From assembly GCF_042678305.1 (NCBI RefSeq), contig NZ_JBHUDT010000004.1: a stretch of 64,000 nt of DNA. The stretch is one strand, 5' to 3'. The first letter of the stretch is position 1, and every line of letters starts with the position of its first letter. This DNA comes from Gelatiniphilus marinus. Its GTDB lineage: Bacteria > Bacteroidota > Bacteroidia > Flavobacteriales > Flavobacteriaceae. The notes under the pieces are model-generated. The model did no database searches and was not told the DNA's origin. It was given only the letters and a program-made list of their open reading frames with translations. Below are positions 44,118 to 52,303 of this stretch, in pieces. The position numbers and the translations under genes were made by a program.

Positions 44118-44930
44118 ATGCTGAAATTTATAAACGAAACGGTCGAATACCTTCAAGGAAAAGGATTCGAAAACCCAGAAATTGGTATTATTTTAGGTAC
44201 CGGATTGGGGCAACTCATTAATGAAATTGATATTTTGGTTGAGGCTAGCTACAACCATATACCTTACTTTCCAACCGCCACGGTCGAGTTTCATAAAGGC
44301 AAATTGATATATGGTAAACTCGCAGAAAAAAAGGTAGTTGTTATGCAAGGGCGTTTCCATTTATACGAAGGCTATACGCTACAAGATGTTACCTATCCGG
44401 TACGCATCATGGAAAAACTAGGCATAAAAACCTTGTTGGTTTCCAACGCCGCCGGTGCTATAAACCTAAACTTCAAAAAAGGCGAACTTATGCTTATTGA
44501 AGATCATATAAATTTACAAGGCAGCTCGCCATTGGCTTTTAACGGCGTAGAGAAATTGGGCGAACGCTTTACCGACATGAGTGCGCCGTACAACAAGAAC
44601 ATAAATTCAACATTTAAAACCATTGCCAAGACCCACAACATTAAACTGCACAAAGGCGTTTATGCCAGTGTGGTTGGCCCGCAATTGGAAACGCGCGCCG
44701 AATACCGTATGCTTAAAATTATTGGCGCCGATGCGGTTGGAATGAGCACGGTCCCAGAAGTTATTGTAGCCAATCATTTAAAATTAAAAGTCGCGGCGGT
44801 GTCAGTTTTAACCGATGAGTGCGACCCAGATAACTTGAAACCTGTAGTAATTTCAGAAATTATTGCCATGGCTGCAAAAGCAGAACCTAATATGATAACC
44901 TTGTTTAAGGAATTAATAGAAACACTTTAA
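44118..44930 (+). CDS. punA: Purine-nucleoside phosphorylase
   Basis: Phosphorolysis of purine nucleosides to free base and ribose-1-phosphate. The 270-residue protein is a trimeric-class PNP: GTGLGQLINEI, VVMQGRFHLYEGYTLQDVTY, VSNAAGAIN, GPQLETRAEYRMLK and a substrate-site GADAVGMSTVPEVIVANH. Trimeric PNPs usually prefer guanosine and inosine. Its place between the TIGR04282-type gene and arsM suggests it could release adenine from the 5'-deoxyadenosyl arsenical made by ArsS; this is inference. A housekeeping salvage gene placed here by chance is the alternative. Confidence 0.92.
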   Translation: MLKFINETVEYLQGKGFENPEIGIILGTGLGQLINEIDILVEASYNHIPYFPTATVEFHKGKLIYGKLAEKKVVVMQGRFHLYEGYTLQDVTYPVRIMEKLGIKTLLVSNAAGAINLNFKKGELMLIEDHINLQGSSPLAFNGVEKLGERFTDMSAPYNKNINSTFKTIAKTHNIKLHKGVYASVVGPQLETRAEYRMLKIIGADAVGMSTVPEVIVANHLKLKVAAVSVLTDECDPDNLKPVVISEIIAMAAKAEPNMITLFKELIETL

Positions 44931-44974
44931 TTAGTTGGTAGTTTTCAGTCCGTAGTATTAAGTTATTCTGGGAC

Positions 44975-44999
44975 TGCAAACTGAATAATGCAAACTGAA
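44975..44999. repeat. Short direct repeat upstream of arsM
   Basis: TGCAAACTGAA occurs twice (44975-44985, 44989-44999), 3 bases apart, ending 16 bases before the arsM start; an inverted TTTTCAGTC segment lies upstream at about 44942. It could be a regulatory site or simple repeat decay. Confidence 0.4.
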
Positions 45000-45015
45000 A
45001 AAAAATAAAAACAAA

Positions 45016-45984
45016 ATGAGCTACCTAAAAACCACACACAACGTTTACAAAGAAGCCGCACTAACTCCCAATGTTGGGCTGTGTTGTACCACCAACCCGA
45101 TTTGGGAATTACCAGGATTAAAAATCCCGAAAATCATGCAAGAAATGAACTATGGTTGCGGTTCAACCGTTCATGCGCGCGATTTAACCAACAACCCAAA
45201 AATGCTATATGTTGGTGTTGGTGGTGGCATGGAATTGCTGCAATTTGCTTACTTCAATCGTCAAAAAGGAGGTGTTATTGGTATTGATGTTGTCGATGAA
45301 ATGTTAGAGGCTTCGCAAAAAAACTTCGTTGAAGCCGAAGCACTAAACCCTTGGTTTAAAAGTGAATTTGTTGATTTGAAAAAAGGTGATGCCATGAACC
45401 TTCCTGTAGAAGATAATAGCATCGATGTGGCCGCGCAAAACTGCTTGTTCAATATTTTTAAGGCAGACGATTTAAAAAAGGCCATTGCCGAAATGTACCG
45501 TGTTTTAAAACCGCACGGGCGTTTGGTTATGAGCGACCCCACTTGTGAGCAACCCATAAATGATGAACTGCGCAACGACGAACGTTTAAGAGCATTATGT
45601 TTAAGCGGTAGTTTGCCCATTGCAGAATATGTAAAAGCTTTAACCGATGCCGGTTTTGGCACCATTGAAGTACGGGCACGAAAACCATACCGTATTTTAG
45701 ATCCTAAAAATTACCCAACAGACGAATTGATTTATATTGAATCCATAGAAGTTGCAGCCATTAAAGACCCAATGCCCGCCGATGGCCCATGTGTTTTTAC
45801 AGGGAAAGCAGCTATTTATTATGGCGATAGTAATTATTTTGACGACAAAGCGGGGCATGTTTTACTAAAAAACCAACCCTTAGCGATATGCGACAAAACC
45901 GCTGCAGCGCTGCAAGCTTTAAATAGAGACGATATATATTTTTCAGAATCGACCTTTCATTACGATGGAGGCGGATGCTGTTAA
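45016..45984 (+). CDS. arsM: Arsenite methyltransferase ArsM
   Basis: SAM-dependent methylation of As(III), the entry to the arsenosugar route. The 322-residue protein has a SAM motif VGVGGGMELLQFAYF and IGIDVVDEMLEASQKNF, then VLKPHGRLVMSDPTCEQP. Candidate As-binding Cys are GLCCTTNPIW near the N terminus, YGCGST, the Cys of DPTCEQP, and a C-terminal DGGGCC tail; a terminal Cys pair is also seen in some eukaryotic and bacterial ArsM proteins. It is encoded between the phosphorylase and the DUF547 gene. Confidence 0.93.
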   Translation: MSYLKTTHNVYKEAALTPNVGLCCTTNPIWELPGLKIPKIMQEMNYGCGSTVHARDLTNNPKMLYVGVGGGMELLQFAYFNRQKGGVIGIDVVDEMLEASQKNFVEAEALNPWFKSEFVDLKKGDAMNLPVEDNSIDVAAQNCLFNIFKADDLKKAIAEMYRVLKPHGRLVMSDPTCEQPINDELRNDERLRALCLSGSLPIAEYVKALTDAGFGTIEVRARKPYRILDPKNYPTDELIYIESIEVAAIKDPMPADGPCVFTGKAAIYYGDSNYFDDKAGHVLLKNQPLAICDKTAAALQALNRDDIYFSESTFHYDGGGCC

Positions 45985-46018
45985 GCAATAATCGCTCTTT
46001 AATCATTTTAACAAAATC

Positions 46019-46768
46019 ATGTATCAAATAAACATCCTATTTTTACTGTTTTTTACGACATTATGTTTTGGTCAAAAAAAGGTGGATAATGATACTTTTA
46101 TAAAGGAAACTGAATCCGTAAAAATTCATCAATTATGGGATGAATTATTAGCGAAACACGTTTCAGAAAATGGCAATGTTGATTACAAATCGTTTAAAAC
46201 CGAACATAAAAAACTGCTCGACTATATTTACGTTTTAAGCTTATTTTATGCGAATGGTGCTTTTAACACTATTTCCAAAGAAGAAAAACTTGCTTTTTGG
46301 ATCAACGCTTACAATGCTTTTACAATTGATTTAATTTTGCGAAACTACCCCCTAAAAAGCATTAAAAACATAAAAAAACCATGGCAGCAGCGTTTATGGA
46401 AAACAGTTAACATTGAGTATAACTTAAATGAGATTGAACATGAGATTTTACGTAAAATGAACGAACCCCGAATTCATTTTGCTATTGTTTGCGCCTCTGT
46501 TTCTTGTCCGAAATTATTAAACGAAGCTTTTACAGCTTCAAATTTAGATGAGCAACTTACTAAAGTTACAAAAGACTTTTTAAGCGATTCCGAAAGAAAT
46601 TCAATTACAGAAAACAATTTAAAACTATCAAAAATATTTCAGTGGTTCGCTAAAGACTTTAAACAAAACGGAAGTTTGATTGACTTTTTAAACCAATATA
46701 CAGACGTTATAATTTCCGCGAAAGCGAAAAAAAGCTACAAAAGCTATAATTGGGATTTGAATGAATAA
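46019..46768 (+). CDS. Secreted DUF547 protein (arsenosugar cluster)
   Basis: A 249-residue exported protein with a signal peptide (1-16, ending CFGQ). The DUF547 core shows VDYKSFKTE, LAFWINAYNAFTIDLILRNY, and the Cys motif FAIVCASVSCPKL. The family is of unknown function, with a fold linked to thiol proteins. A second member is encoded at 53260. It lies 34 bases after arsM and so is probably co-transcribed. A role in the thiol redox or export of arsenicals is inference. Confidence 0.88.
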   Translation: MYQINILFLLFFTTLCFGQKKVDNDTFIKETESVKIHQLWDELLAKHVSENGNVDYKSFKTEHKKLLDYIYVLSLFYANGAFNTISKEEKLAFWINAYNAFTIDLILRNYPLKSIKNIKKPWQQRLWKTVNIEYNLNEIEHEILRKMNEPRIHFAIVCASVSCPKLLNEAFTASNLDEQLTKVTKDFLSDSERNSITENNLKLSKIFQWFAKDFKQNGSLIDFLNQYTDVIISAKAKKSYKSYNWDLNE

Positions 46769-46776
46769 AAATATTT

Positions 46777-46821
46777 AGACCTGTTAGGTTTTAATCCCGA
46801 AGCGTTGGGACTAACAGGTCT
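46777..46821 (+). repeat. REP-like hairpin after DUF547 gene
   Basis: AGACCTGTTAG (46777-46787) pairs perfectly with CTAACAGGTCT (46811-46821); inside, TCCC (46795-46798) pairs with GGGA (46807-46810). It resembles the dispersed ACCTGTTAGG hairpins of Flavobacteriaceae. No T run follows, so it is a weak terminator at best; it sits 13 bases before the next gene. Confidence 0.65.
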
Positions 46822-46834
46822 CTAAAAACATAAC

Positions 46835-47596
46835 ATGAAACGCCAAATCTCTATAATTATACCAACATTAAATGAAGCAGAACATATTGAAAAGCTGTTG
46901 AATCATTTATTGAAAAATGCTTCGAAAGAAAATATTGCAGATATTATTGTTGTTGATGGCGGCAGTACCGATGGCTCTGAAAATATAGTGCGCTTTTTTA
47001 TTGAAAAACAAAAAAACCATAACACAGACCCTGAAACAAGTTCAGGATGTAGCCGCCATATTATAAAACTTATGGCGTCTCCAAAAGGTCGCGCAAAACA
47101 GATGAATTTGGGTGCTAAAAACGCCATTGGCAACATTCTGTATTTTTTGCACGCCGATTCTTTGCCACCTAAAAATTTTGATAAGCATATTATTGAACAG
47201 GTTAAAAAAAACAACAACGCCGGTTGTTTTATCATGAAATTTAACAGTACCCATTGGTGGTTAAAACTTGCTAGCCAATTAACGCGACTGCCTTTTAGGT
47301 CGTGTCGTGGTGGAGACCAAAGCCTGTTTATTACCAAATCGCTTTTTAATGCCATAGAAGGTTTTAATGAGGATTTTAAAATTTACGAAGACAACCATTT
47401 AATTGCAAAACTATACGCTCGCAAGCAATTTGTGGTAATTAAAAAATGGTTAACAACATCGGCAAGACACTATAAAACGCATGGTGTTTGGCGATTGCAA
47501 TTTCATTATTGGACCATTCATTTAAAAAAACGGTTGGGTGCTTCGCCCGAAAAATTGAATCGATACTACCTAAAATATGTAAGTGTTAAAAAGTGA
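46835..47596 (+). CDS. TIGR04283-type glycosyltransferase (arsenosugar cluster)
   Basis: A 253-residue GT2-fold glycosyltransferase with ISIIIPTLNEAEHIEKLL, DIIVVDGGSTDGS, SPKGRAKQMNLGAKNA and YFLHADSLPP (DxD-type site), and SCRGGDQSLFITKSLF as acceptor motif. The family is named for arsenosugar clusters. An extra segment (residues about 60-82) separates DGGSTDGS from SPKGRAKQMN and contains DPETSSG, encoded by a dispersed-repeat sequence (47028-47048). This is an in-frame insertion. Last gene of the arsenosugar run. Confidence 0.87.
   Translation: MKRQISIIIPTLNEAEHIEKLLNHLLKNASKENIADIIVVDGGSTDGSENIVRFFIEKQKNHNTDPETSSGCSRHIIKLMASPKGRAKQMNLGAKNAIGNILYFLHADSLPPKNFDKHIIEQVKKNNNAGCFIMKFNSTHWWLKLASQLTRLPFRSCRGGDQSLFITKSLFNAIEGFNEDFKIYEDNHLIAKLYARKQFVVIKKWLTTSARHYKTHGVWRLQFHYWTIHLKKRLGASPEKLNRYYLKYVSVKK
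47028..47048. repeat. Dispersed repeat inside a glycosyltransferase gene
   Basis: CCTGAA (47030-47035) and TTCAGG (47041-47046) are inverted around ACAAG. The sequence CCCTGAAACAAGTTCAGGAT is of a type common in flavobacterial intergenic DNA, but here it lies in the coding frame of the TIGR04283-type gene. Confidence 0.65.
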
Positions 47597-47674
47597 TAAA
47601 ATTCACTTAACAAAAGATTAAATGTTACATATGGGTTGCATAATCGTCTATTTTTATAGCAAACAGACTTTTTT

Positions 47675-49204
47675 ATGAAGCCGAAATTACACCTAATTTT
47701 ATTTGCCTTTTTAACGTTACAGTTATTTAATGCGCAAGAATCCATTCATGCAAAATTGATTGATTCTACAACACAAAAACCTATTGCTTTTGCCACGATA
47801 GAACTCAACAAAAAATCTGGGGTTATTAGCAATGAAAATGGGGTGTTTCAAATGTATTTGAATAAAAAAACATCTGAAAACGATTCGCTTTCCATCAATT
47901 GTTTGGGGTACGAAACCAAGCGTATTGCAGTAAAAAAATTAACGGATAGCATTATTGTATTACGCCAAAAATCTATTGAATTGGATGAGGTTTTGGTTTC
48001 CAACAAAAAATATACAGCAGGCGAAATAATAGAAAAAGCCAAAGAAAACTTAGCAACCAATTACAATTTCGAGTTTAGCAAAAACCGACTCTTTTACAGG
48101 CAATCAGACTACAACAACATGCTTAAAAACACAATTAAAATAAAAAAAACTACCATCCCAGAACTAAACCAAAAGTTTGTAGATAGTATTTTACATATTA
48201 TGCCTAAAAAATCTGGTAATCATACAGAAATTTTAGGGGATTTATACCAAAAGCCCATTATTAAGGATGCCTTGAAATTAGACATAATAAAGGCCTCGAA
48301 CCTTTACGATAAAAACAATGAAATCTCATTTGAAGGTTTAGAAGAAAAATTTAACAACATATTTAAAAAACACGTTAAAAGAGATTCTTATTTCAAGATT
48401 AAATCTGGGATTTTCGGCACCAAAGAGGACATAGACTCATCGCTTTTTGGCGACACAAAAACCGATAAAGACATTGAAAAAACCAAAGCTTTTATTGAAG
48501 CCCAAAAAAAGAAGGAGAGCGAACGCAAAAAAAACTTTTTAACATACAGAAAATGGGGGATTGCAAGTTTAGAAACCAGTAGTTTTATTTTTAAAGATTC
48601 GTTTTTAAACTTTCTTGAAAAACCCAACCGTTATAAATTCGAGCTTTTAGACTACCTTTTTTTAAATGGTGAATTTGTTTATAAAATAACATTTGCCCCA
48701 AAACGGAAAGAAAATTTTAAAGGTGTTTTATATATAAATACCGACGATTTTGCCATTGTAAGAGTGGACTACCAGAATGTAAAAAACCTGAAAAACTTCA
48801 GGCTTTTGGGCATCTCGTATAGCGAACACTTAAAAAAAGGCACCTTTATTTATGCTAAAAACACTTTAAACAAATATGCATTAAAATATGCCGAAGCTGA
48901 AAGCGGGAATAAATTTGGAATAAAACGCCCGTTAAAGATTATTGAAAAAAACAAGCATGTAAAAGGCCGAAGAAAACAGAATGAGATTTCTACCGATGTC
49001 CATTTTATCGTATCGAACATCACCAAAAAGGAACTTGTGGTTTTTGAAAACGAAACGATTACCGATACCGCATTTAACAACTTTACTGAAAAAGCCAAAG
49101 TTACCCCAACCTATTTGCCAAAATACGACCCCAGTTTTTGGAAAGGCTATAATGTTATGGAACCCAATCGAGCGATAAAGGATTTTAAGAGCATTGAGCA
49201 ATAA
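47675..49204 (+). CDS. Exported protein with carboxypeptidase-regulatory-like domain
   Basis: A 509-residue protein with a signal peptide (1-20, ending LFNAQ) and an N-terminal CarboxypepD_reg-like domain (about 25-100; HAKLIDSTTQKPIAFATIEL and GVISNENGVFQM), followed by a long region rich in Lys and aromatic strands with no barrel end. It resembles the uncharacterised flavobacterial proteins with this module. Residues about 240-270 are charged and may form a coiled-coil. Function unknown. It follows the arsenosugar genes by 78 bases, but the theme changes to envelope biology. Confidence 0.7.
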   Translation: MKPKLHLILFAFLTLQLFNAQESIHAKLIDSTTQKPIAFATIELNKKSGVISNENGVFQMYLNKKTSENDSLSINCLGYETKRIAVKKLTDSIIVLRQKSIELDEVLVSNKKYTAGEIIEKAKENLATNYNFEFSKNRLFYRQSDYNNMLKNTIKIKKTTIPELNQKFVDSILHIMPKKSGNHTEILGDLYQKPIIKDALKLDIIKASNLYDKNNEISFEGLEEKFNNIFKKHVKRDSYFKIKSGIFGTKEDIDSSLFGDTKTDKDIEKTKAFIEAQKKKESERKKNFLTYRKWGIASLETSSFIFKDSFLNFLEKPNRYKFELLDYLFLNGEFVYKITFAPKRKENFKGVLYINTDDFAIVRVDYQNVKNLKNFRLLGISYSEHLKKGTFIYAKNTLNKYALKYAEAESGNKFGIKRPLKIIEKNKHVKGRRKQNEISTDVHFIVSNITKKELVVFENETITDTAFNNFTEKAKVTPTYLPKYDPSFWKGYNVMEPNRAIKDFKSIEQ

Positions 49205-49294
49205 AACACTTCGAGACAAGCCCACGAAGTATTAAAATTCTAAAAAAAAACAAAAACGCCAAACCCAAAAAAAACGAAACGAGGTTTGGGAGAG

Positions 49295-50026
49295 TTAATT
49301 CTTATTCCTCCCCTTTTCATTAGGGTATAAATGAGGTAAATTTTCGCTCTGAAAAAACGCTTTTGTATCGATATTTATCCCAGACAATTTCCCTGTAAAA
49401 GCAGCGCCCGTATCAATATTCCAAATATTTGCGGCTTGCATGGGCACGTTAACATTAAAATTAATGGTTGGCGTGTGCCCAATAAAAATTTCGCTATAAT
49501 GCTGTAATCGTCTTGGATATAAAGTAGAATCTTTTTCAATACGCTTATCCATGCTTAAAGCCATTTCCCAAAGGGTTCTATCGAAATACAAACTTTCTTT
49601 AAAAACCTCTTTTTCTGCTCCGTGCATAGATGTAAATCCGGCATGTACGAACAACCTGTTTTTAGCATCGATATGGTAAAGCGGCATACTTTCAAAAAAG
49701 GCTAAATGCTGTTTCTTTATGCGTTCTGAAAAACAGGCATAACTATCCATTGTTTCTTTACCTCCGTGCATGTACCAAATGGGGTTAACGGTGTTATCTC
49801 GCAACCAATCTTGGGCCCAAACATCGTGGTTTCCTTTTATGAAAATACAGTTGAATTTTTGGGAAAGCTCGATTAAAAACTGAACAACCTGCGCCGATTC
49901 GCTCCAGCCATCAACGTAATCGCCCATAAAAACAAGGTTGTCCCCATCTTTAATTTCCATTTTATTAAAAAGCTGAATCAACGCTTTTAAGCCACCGTGT
50001 ATATCGCCTATTGCATAAGTTTTCAT
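49295..50026 (-). CDS. Metallophosphoesterase (PPP-like)
   Basis: A 243-residue cytoplasmic phosphatase. The binuclear metal motifs are present: GDIHGG (Asp8, His10), GDYVDGWSES, GNHDVWAQDW and the late GHTP (about residue 190). This is the layout of the bacterial serine/threonine phosphatase and diadenosine tetraphosphatase group; which substrate is used cannot be told. It is convergent with the gene before it and followed by repeat-containing DNA on the other side. Confidence 0.88.
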   Translation of the reverse strand: MKTYAIGDIHGGLKALIQLFNKMEIKDGDNLVFMGDYVDGWSESAQVVQFLIELSQKFNCIFIKGNHDVWAQDWLRDNTVNPIWYMHGGKETMDSYACFSERIKKQHLAFFESMPLYHIDAKNRLFVHAGFTSMHGAEKEVFKESLYFDRTLWEMALSMDKRIEKDSTLYPRRLQHYSEIFIGHTPTINFNVNVPMQAANIWNIDTGAAFTGKLSGINIDTKAFFQSENLPHLYPNEKGRNKN

Positions 50027-50109
50027 ATTACAATCGTTTTTTTCAAAAATAATTGTTTGTGTTTGAATTAACTAGACTTTGCGTTTTAAAACTTACTTTG
50101 GCAGATTGG

Positions 50110-50225
50110 TGCGTTAAGGATTGAGCATACTTAGACTGCGCTAAGCACAAGTTTGTTGGAGCTCCTCGCAGAGAGCGACTTGTGAAAGCCCGACCCCAAG
50201 GCACGAAGGGGTAACACCCTAAATA
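50110..50225 (-). repeat. Dispersed 3'-of-gene repeat, copy 3
   Basis: GTGCGTTAAGGATTGAG, GAGCTCC, GAGCGACTTGTGAAAGC, CCGACCC and GGGGTAACACCC occur in the order seen at 43-128 and 41361-41505. The element ends 2 bases before the stop codon of the BamA-like gene at 50228, again with the GGGTGTTACCCC end next to the stop. Confidence 0.75.
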
Positions 50226-50227
50226 CT

Positions 50228-51490
50228 TTAAAAATACTGCCCTATGCCAAACACAAAACCCTTGGTTGCGTTTTTGGTTAAACCGTAACCGTAATCGATT
50301 CTAAAAATGGCATTGTATATTTTTTTATGGATAAAGCGAAGCCCCAAACCTGGATATATTTTGATGTTTTCGTCTTTACTAAAATCGCCAAAATCGCCCC
50401 CTGGATTTCGCCACGAACCAGCATCAACAAAAGCATTGCTTTGTAAAACAAACCAATTTTTCTCGTAAATGGTATAGCGGAATTCGGTATTTAAAACAAT
50501 AACACCTGTGCCTCTATCAATGGTGTTTCCTACGCCGCGAACATTCAAATTATTATCTACCGAGAAAGGTGCGAATGGGGTTTTATCGTTTTTAGAGAGC
50601 CCCAATCTCAATCGGTTTGCCCAATTACCTTTTGTTCCAAATCGTCTGAAATAAAAGAAGTCGTTCCAGCTTATAAAAAAATCGGGCAACATATCGTTGG
50701 TCGAGGTTACATATTGAAGGTTAAATTGGTTTTTTACACCGGACACATATTGATAAAAATAGTCCAGATTATTGTATTCGTAAATACTTTTAAGCAACCA
50801 TTTATGTACATTTAATTGCTGCGGCACATTGGGGTTTGTAGCGCCAGATTTATATAAATAATCTTCAACAAAATAGTTGACTCCGAGTTCAAGTTTATTA
50901 TTAAAATTAAACTCGTACAATCCTAAAATCTCTAAAGATTGGTTGTTATATTTATAATCGGCCGTCGTGTTATCAAAAAAAACGGGCTCTTGGGTTGTTA
51001 AATCTTGATAGTTTACGGCCAATCCCAATGCGTTGCAAAACAAATACGGCGCTCTAAAATTTATGGCGTAACTGCTGTAAATATCCTTTTGATAGAAACC
51101 GCCAAAACCAATGTTTCGCCCCAATAAGTTAAATTCGTGCAAGCCCAAACGGTACGCAAACTCATCATTATTGGTGGTATAAATATTTGCCGATGGTATT
51201 AAGGATAAGTTTTCCTCGATATTATAGAACACGTTGCAGGTATTATCATTAGAGTGAAATACTTGAAAATACGCGTGAGATACCGAGGGCAATCGTTTTA
51301 AGCGTTTTATATCTTGCTCGATAACCAGCGAATCCAACTTTTCTCCAGTTTTAATAGATGAAATTTTTTTGATGAAAGACGATTTAAGTTTTTTATTACC
51401 CTGAATTTTTAAATCGGCTACCGTATAATTCTGCGAAAACAAACCTGCGCTAAACAAACTTACCAATACAAAGGTTAGAGTTTTATTCAT
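50228..51490 (-). CDS. Small BamA/TamA-like outer membrane protein
   Basis: A 420-residue Omp85-like protein. A signal peptide (1-19) precedes one POTRA-type domain (about 22-92; VADLKIQGNKKLKSSFIKKI) and a C-terminal barrel (about 100-420) ending in IGQYF. True BamA has five POTRA domains and about 800 residues, so this is a short relative with a private function. Its start overlaps the stop of the upstream lipoprotein gene as ATGA, so the two are coupled. Repeat DNA follows its stop codon. Confidence 0.75.
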   Translation of the reverse strand: MNKTLTFVLVSLFSAGLFSQNYTVADLKIQGNKKLKSSFIKKISSIKTGEKLDSLVIEQDIKRLKRLPSVSHAYFQVFHSNDNTCNVFYNIEENLSLIPSANIYTTNNDEFAYRLGLHEFNLLGRNIGFGGFYQKDIYSSYAINFRAPYLFCNALGLAVNYQDLTTQEPVFFDNTTADYKYNNQSLEILGLYEFNFNNKLELGVNYFVEDYLYKSGATNPNVPQQLNVHKWLLKSIYEYNNLDYFYQYVSGVKNQFNLQYVTSTNDMLPDFFISWNDFFYFRRFGTKGNWANRLRLGLSKNDKTPFAPFSVDNNLNVRGVGNTIDRGTGVIVLNTEFRYTIYEKNWFVLQSNAFVDAGSWRNPGGDFGDFSKDENIKIYPGLGLRFIHKKIYNAIFRIDYGYGLTKNATKGFVFGIGQYF

Positions 51491-52218
51491 TGTGCTTCAA
51501 AGTTTTTTTGAATTACCCCATTTACCCAATTATCTTCACTAACATCCATTAATGTAAAGTTATAATTATTTCCCGTAACCAAAGCAAATGGTGTTTGCGT
51601 GGTGATATTTAAAACCACATTTGAGGTGTTGTAATATTGAAAATGATTCTCGTAAGTATAAGTGCCCGAAAGTAAATTGTTTTGCGCATTTGAAACCACT
51701 TGAAAATATATGGCATTATCGCCAAAGGCATCATCTTCCCATGTAAAATTAGGCATTCCTGAAACATTTTGATTTATAGAAACCTCATCGTTCCAAACGG
51801 TTGGTTTTGTGTTTTGTTTAGACCGGATTGGTTTTGAGATTTTTATTTCCCTATTCAACTCAAAGGTAACAATTATCCATTTTTCGTTAGCAGATAATTG
51901 CGTAAACTTGCCTAAATAACCATTAAAAAAAGGTTCGCTTTTAATAGCTATTTGCTTGTAATTTGAAAAATTGTTTTCATCAATTAGAGCGCTTCCAGTT
52001 TCATAAAACCGAATATTGGTTGCGCCAATTTCTGGGTAGTAAAAGGTTAAAACCTCGTTGGTGTTTGCATCGCTTGCCGCACAAGCAATAACCGCCCCCA
52101 TTTCAAAAGATTTGTTTAAAATGTAAGCTTCTAAAGTATTGCACAGGTTATCATCTGCATCTTTAGAACAAGATACAAAAACCAAAAAGCTAACGAATAT
52201 GCACTTTATTTTCTTCAT
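51487..52218 (-). CDS. Hypothetical lipoprotein
   Basis: A 243-residue lipoprotein with lipobox VFVSC (Cys17) followed by SKDADDN, a surface-type acidic tail. The rest is predicted beta-rich with a Cys at LCNTLEAY and no recognised family. It overlaps the BamA-like gene by 4 bases (ATGA), suggesting that the two proteins act together in the outer membrane. Confidence 0.65.
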   Translation of the reverse strand: MKKIKCIFVSFLVFVSCSKDADDNLCNTLEAYILNKSFEMGAVIACAASDANTNEVLTFYYPEIGATNIRFYETGSALIDENNFSNYKQIAIKSEPFFNGYLGKFTQLSANEKWIIVTFELNREIKISKPIRSKQNTKPTVWNDEVSINQNVSGMPNFTWEDDAFGDNAIYFQVVSNAQNNLLSGTYTYENHFQYYNTSNVVLNITTQTPFALVTGNNYNFTLMDVSEDNWVNGVIQKNFEAQ

Positions 52219-52303
52219 TTAAAACCCTATAAAGCTAGCGTAAAAAAGTTACATCTGCTTAACTCATTTCAAGTAATGGCGATTAAGAAACTTCTATTAT
52301 TAA

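Noticed and set aside
46777..46821. Terminator splitting the arsenosugar genes
   Set aside because: The hairpin has a long loop and no T run on the plus strand; it looks like a dispersed repeat, so read-through into the last gene is likely.
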